From the NCBI RefSeq assembly GCF_036248255.1, contig NZ_CP109179.1, positions 496,001 to 560,000 of the forward strand: a stretch of DNA of 64,000 bases, read 5' to 3'. Under the pieces are notes generated by a model that saw only the letters and a list, made by a program, of their open reading frames with translations, was not told where the DNA came from and did no database searches. The position numbers and the translations under genes were made by a program. Below are positions 63,680 through 64,000 of the stretch, piece after piece (the stretch's first letter is position 1; the number at the start of each line of letters is the position of its first letter). This stretch comes from Streptomyces sp. NBC_01717. GTDB lineage: Bacteria > Actinomycetota > Actinomycetes > Streptomycetales > Streptomycetaceae.

Positions 63680-64000
63680 CTACTTGACCAGCCGGAAGGC
63701 GGGGTGTCCAACCCAGGCCCGCAGGAAATCCGCCGTTCCCAGCGCCATCCAGTCGTCATCCACGATCCCCAACACCCCTGGAAGGCCAGCGACGACCGAC
63801 GCCGGTTCGTCCATCAGCTCGGCTTTAGCCACACCCCCGAAGATGTCCATGACAGCGGCGGTCAGCAGGGCCGTGGCCACGTGGTCGATCTTGCGATTGC
63901 AGCAGGCGCTGACATTGACGGCATGGGTCGGCCTGAAATCGAGGACGGCCTCCACCTCCGGCTCGTCCGCGTGCTCAGCCTCGAAAATGCTCTCATCGCC
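63680..64000 (-). CDS. DUF6368-like protein (5' end beyond window)
   Basis: The minus frame is open from the window end to TGA 63680: EVEAVLDFRPTHAVNVSACC, NRKIDHVATALLTAAVMDIF, GIVDDDWMALGTADFLRAW and GHPAFRLVK. The C-terminal FLxAWxGHPxFxxVK is a pattern I associate with DUF6368 proteins of Streptomyces. The function is unknown. About 107 residues are in the window. Confidence 0.6.
   Translation of the reverse strand, partial: GDESIFEAEHADEPEVEAVLDFRPTHAVNVSACCNRKIDHVATALLTAAVMDIFGGVAKAELMDEPASVVAGLPGVLGIVDDDWMALGTADFLRAWVGHPAFRLVK

Overview
The window reads as Streptomyces or a close relative. GC and third-position GC are high, start codons include GTG and TTG, and the gene set fits: SpoIIE/PAS/HATPase phosphatase, DnaE2 with a Y-family partner, Fic-type toxin pair, Excalibur and DUF11 proteins, and many IS5-family elements. 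Density of insertion sequences, frameshifted genes and gene ends suggests an accessory region such as a chromosome arm, island or linear plasmid; that placement is inference. I see no rRNA, tRNA or CRISPR array.

Layout. 0-6 kb: end of an unknown protein, an endonuclease VII-domain protein, a 493-bp segment repeated at 35 kb, a GAP-family membrane protein and a PAS-GAF-SpoIIE-HATPase signalling phosphatase closed by a 19-bp perfect hairpin. 6-11 kb: minus-strand metabolic genes (acyl-CoA ligase, aldehyde dehydrogenase, tautomerase, TetR regulator). 11-17 kb: a graveyard (integrase, DUF5655-like, secreted protein, Ku, Excalibur) and a frameshifted, about 3-kb polymorphic-toxin-like gene. 17.5-20 kb: an IS256-family wreck interrupted by an intact IS5-family element. 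20-32 kb: single small genes (SnoaL-like, flavoprotein remnant, P-loop kinase, zinc-ribbon protein, small membrane protein, oxidoreductase, several hypotheticals) separated by short recurrent sequences, plus two intact IS5-family elements and one internally inverted one. 32-35 kb: a LRV/HEAT-like protein and a glycine-rich secreted DUF11 protein with a Cys/His/Asp tail. 35-40 kb: dnaE2 and an ImuB-like gene, overlapping by 4 bp, behind the second copy of the 493-bp segment.

41-61 kb looks like a conflict/defence region: a membrane-anchored NB-ARC/TPR STAND protein, a ribbon-helix-helix/Fic-like toxin pair with a clear operator, a membrane Ser/Thr kinase, a DEDDh exonuclease, a TIGR02391 (Abi-like) protein, a Xre-MbcA/RES pair, and a module of a caspase-like/STAND ATPase fused by a 4-bp overlap to a WD40 protein and divergent from an LCAT-like alpha/beta hydrolase. 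The right end holds an IS630 remnant, a full IS110-family transposase with an upstream non-coding stretch where a bridge RNA would be expected, and the end of a DUF6368-like gene.

The most interesting candidates are the caspase-STAND/WD40/hydrolase module (55.1-61.1 kb), the repeat-bounded cassette-like array (20-32 kb), and the dnaE2-imuB pair whose upstream region is duplicated 33 kb away.
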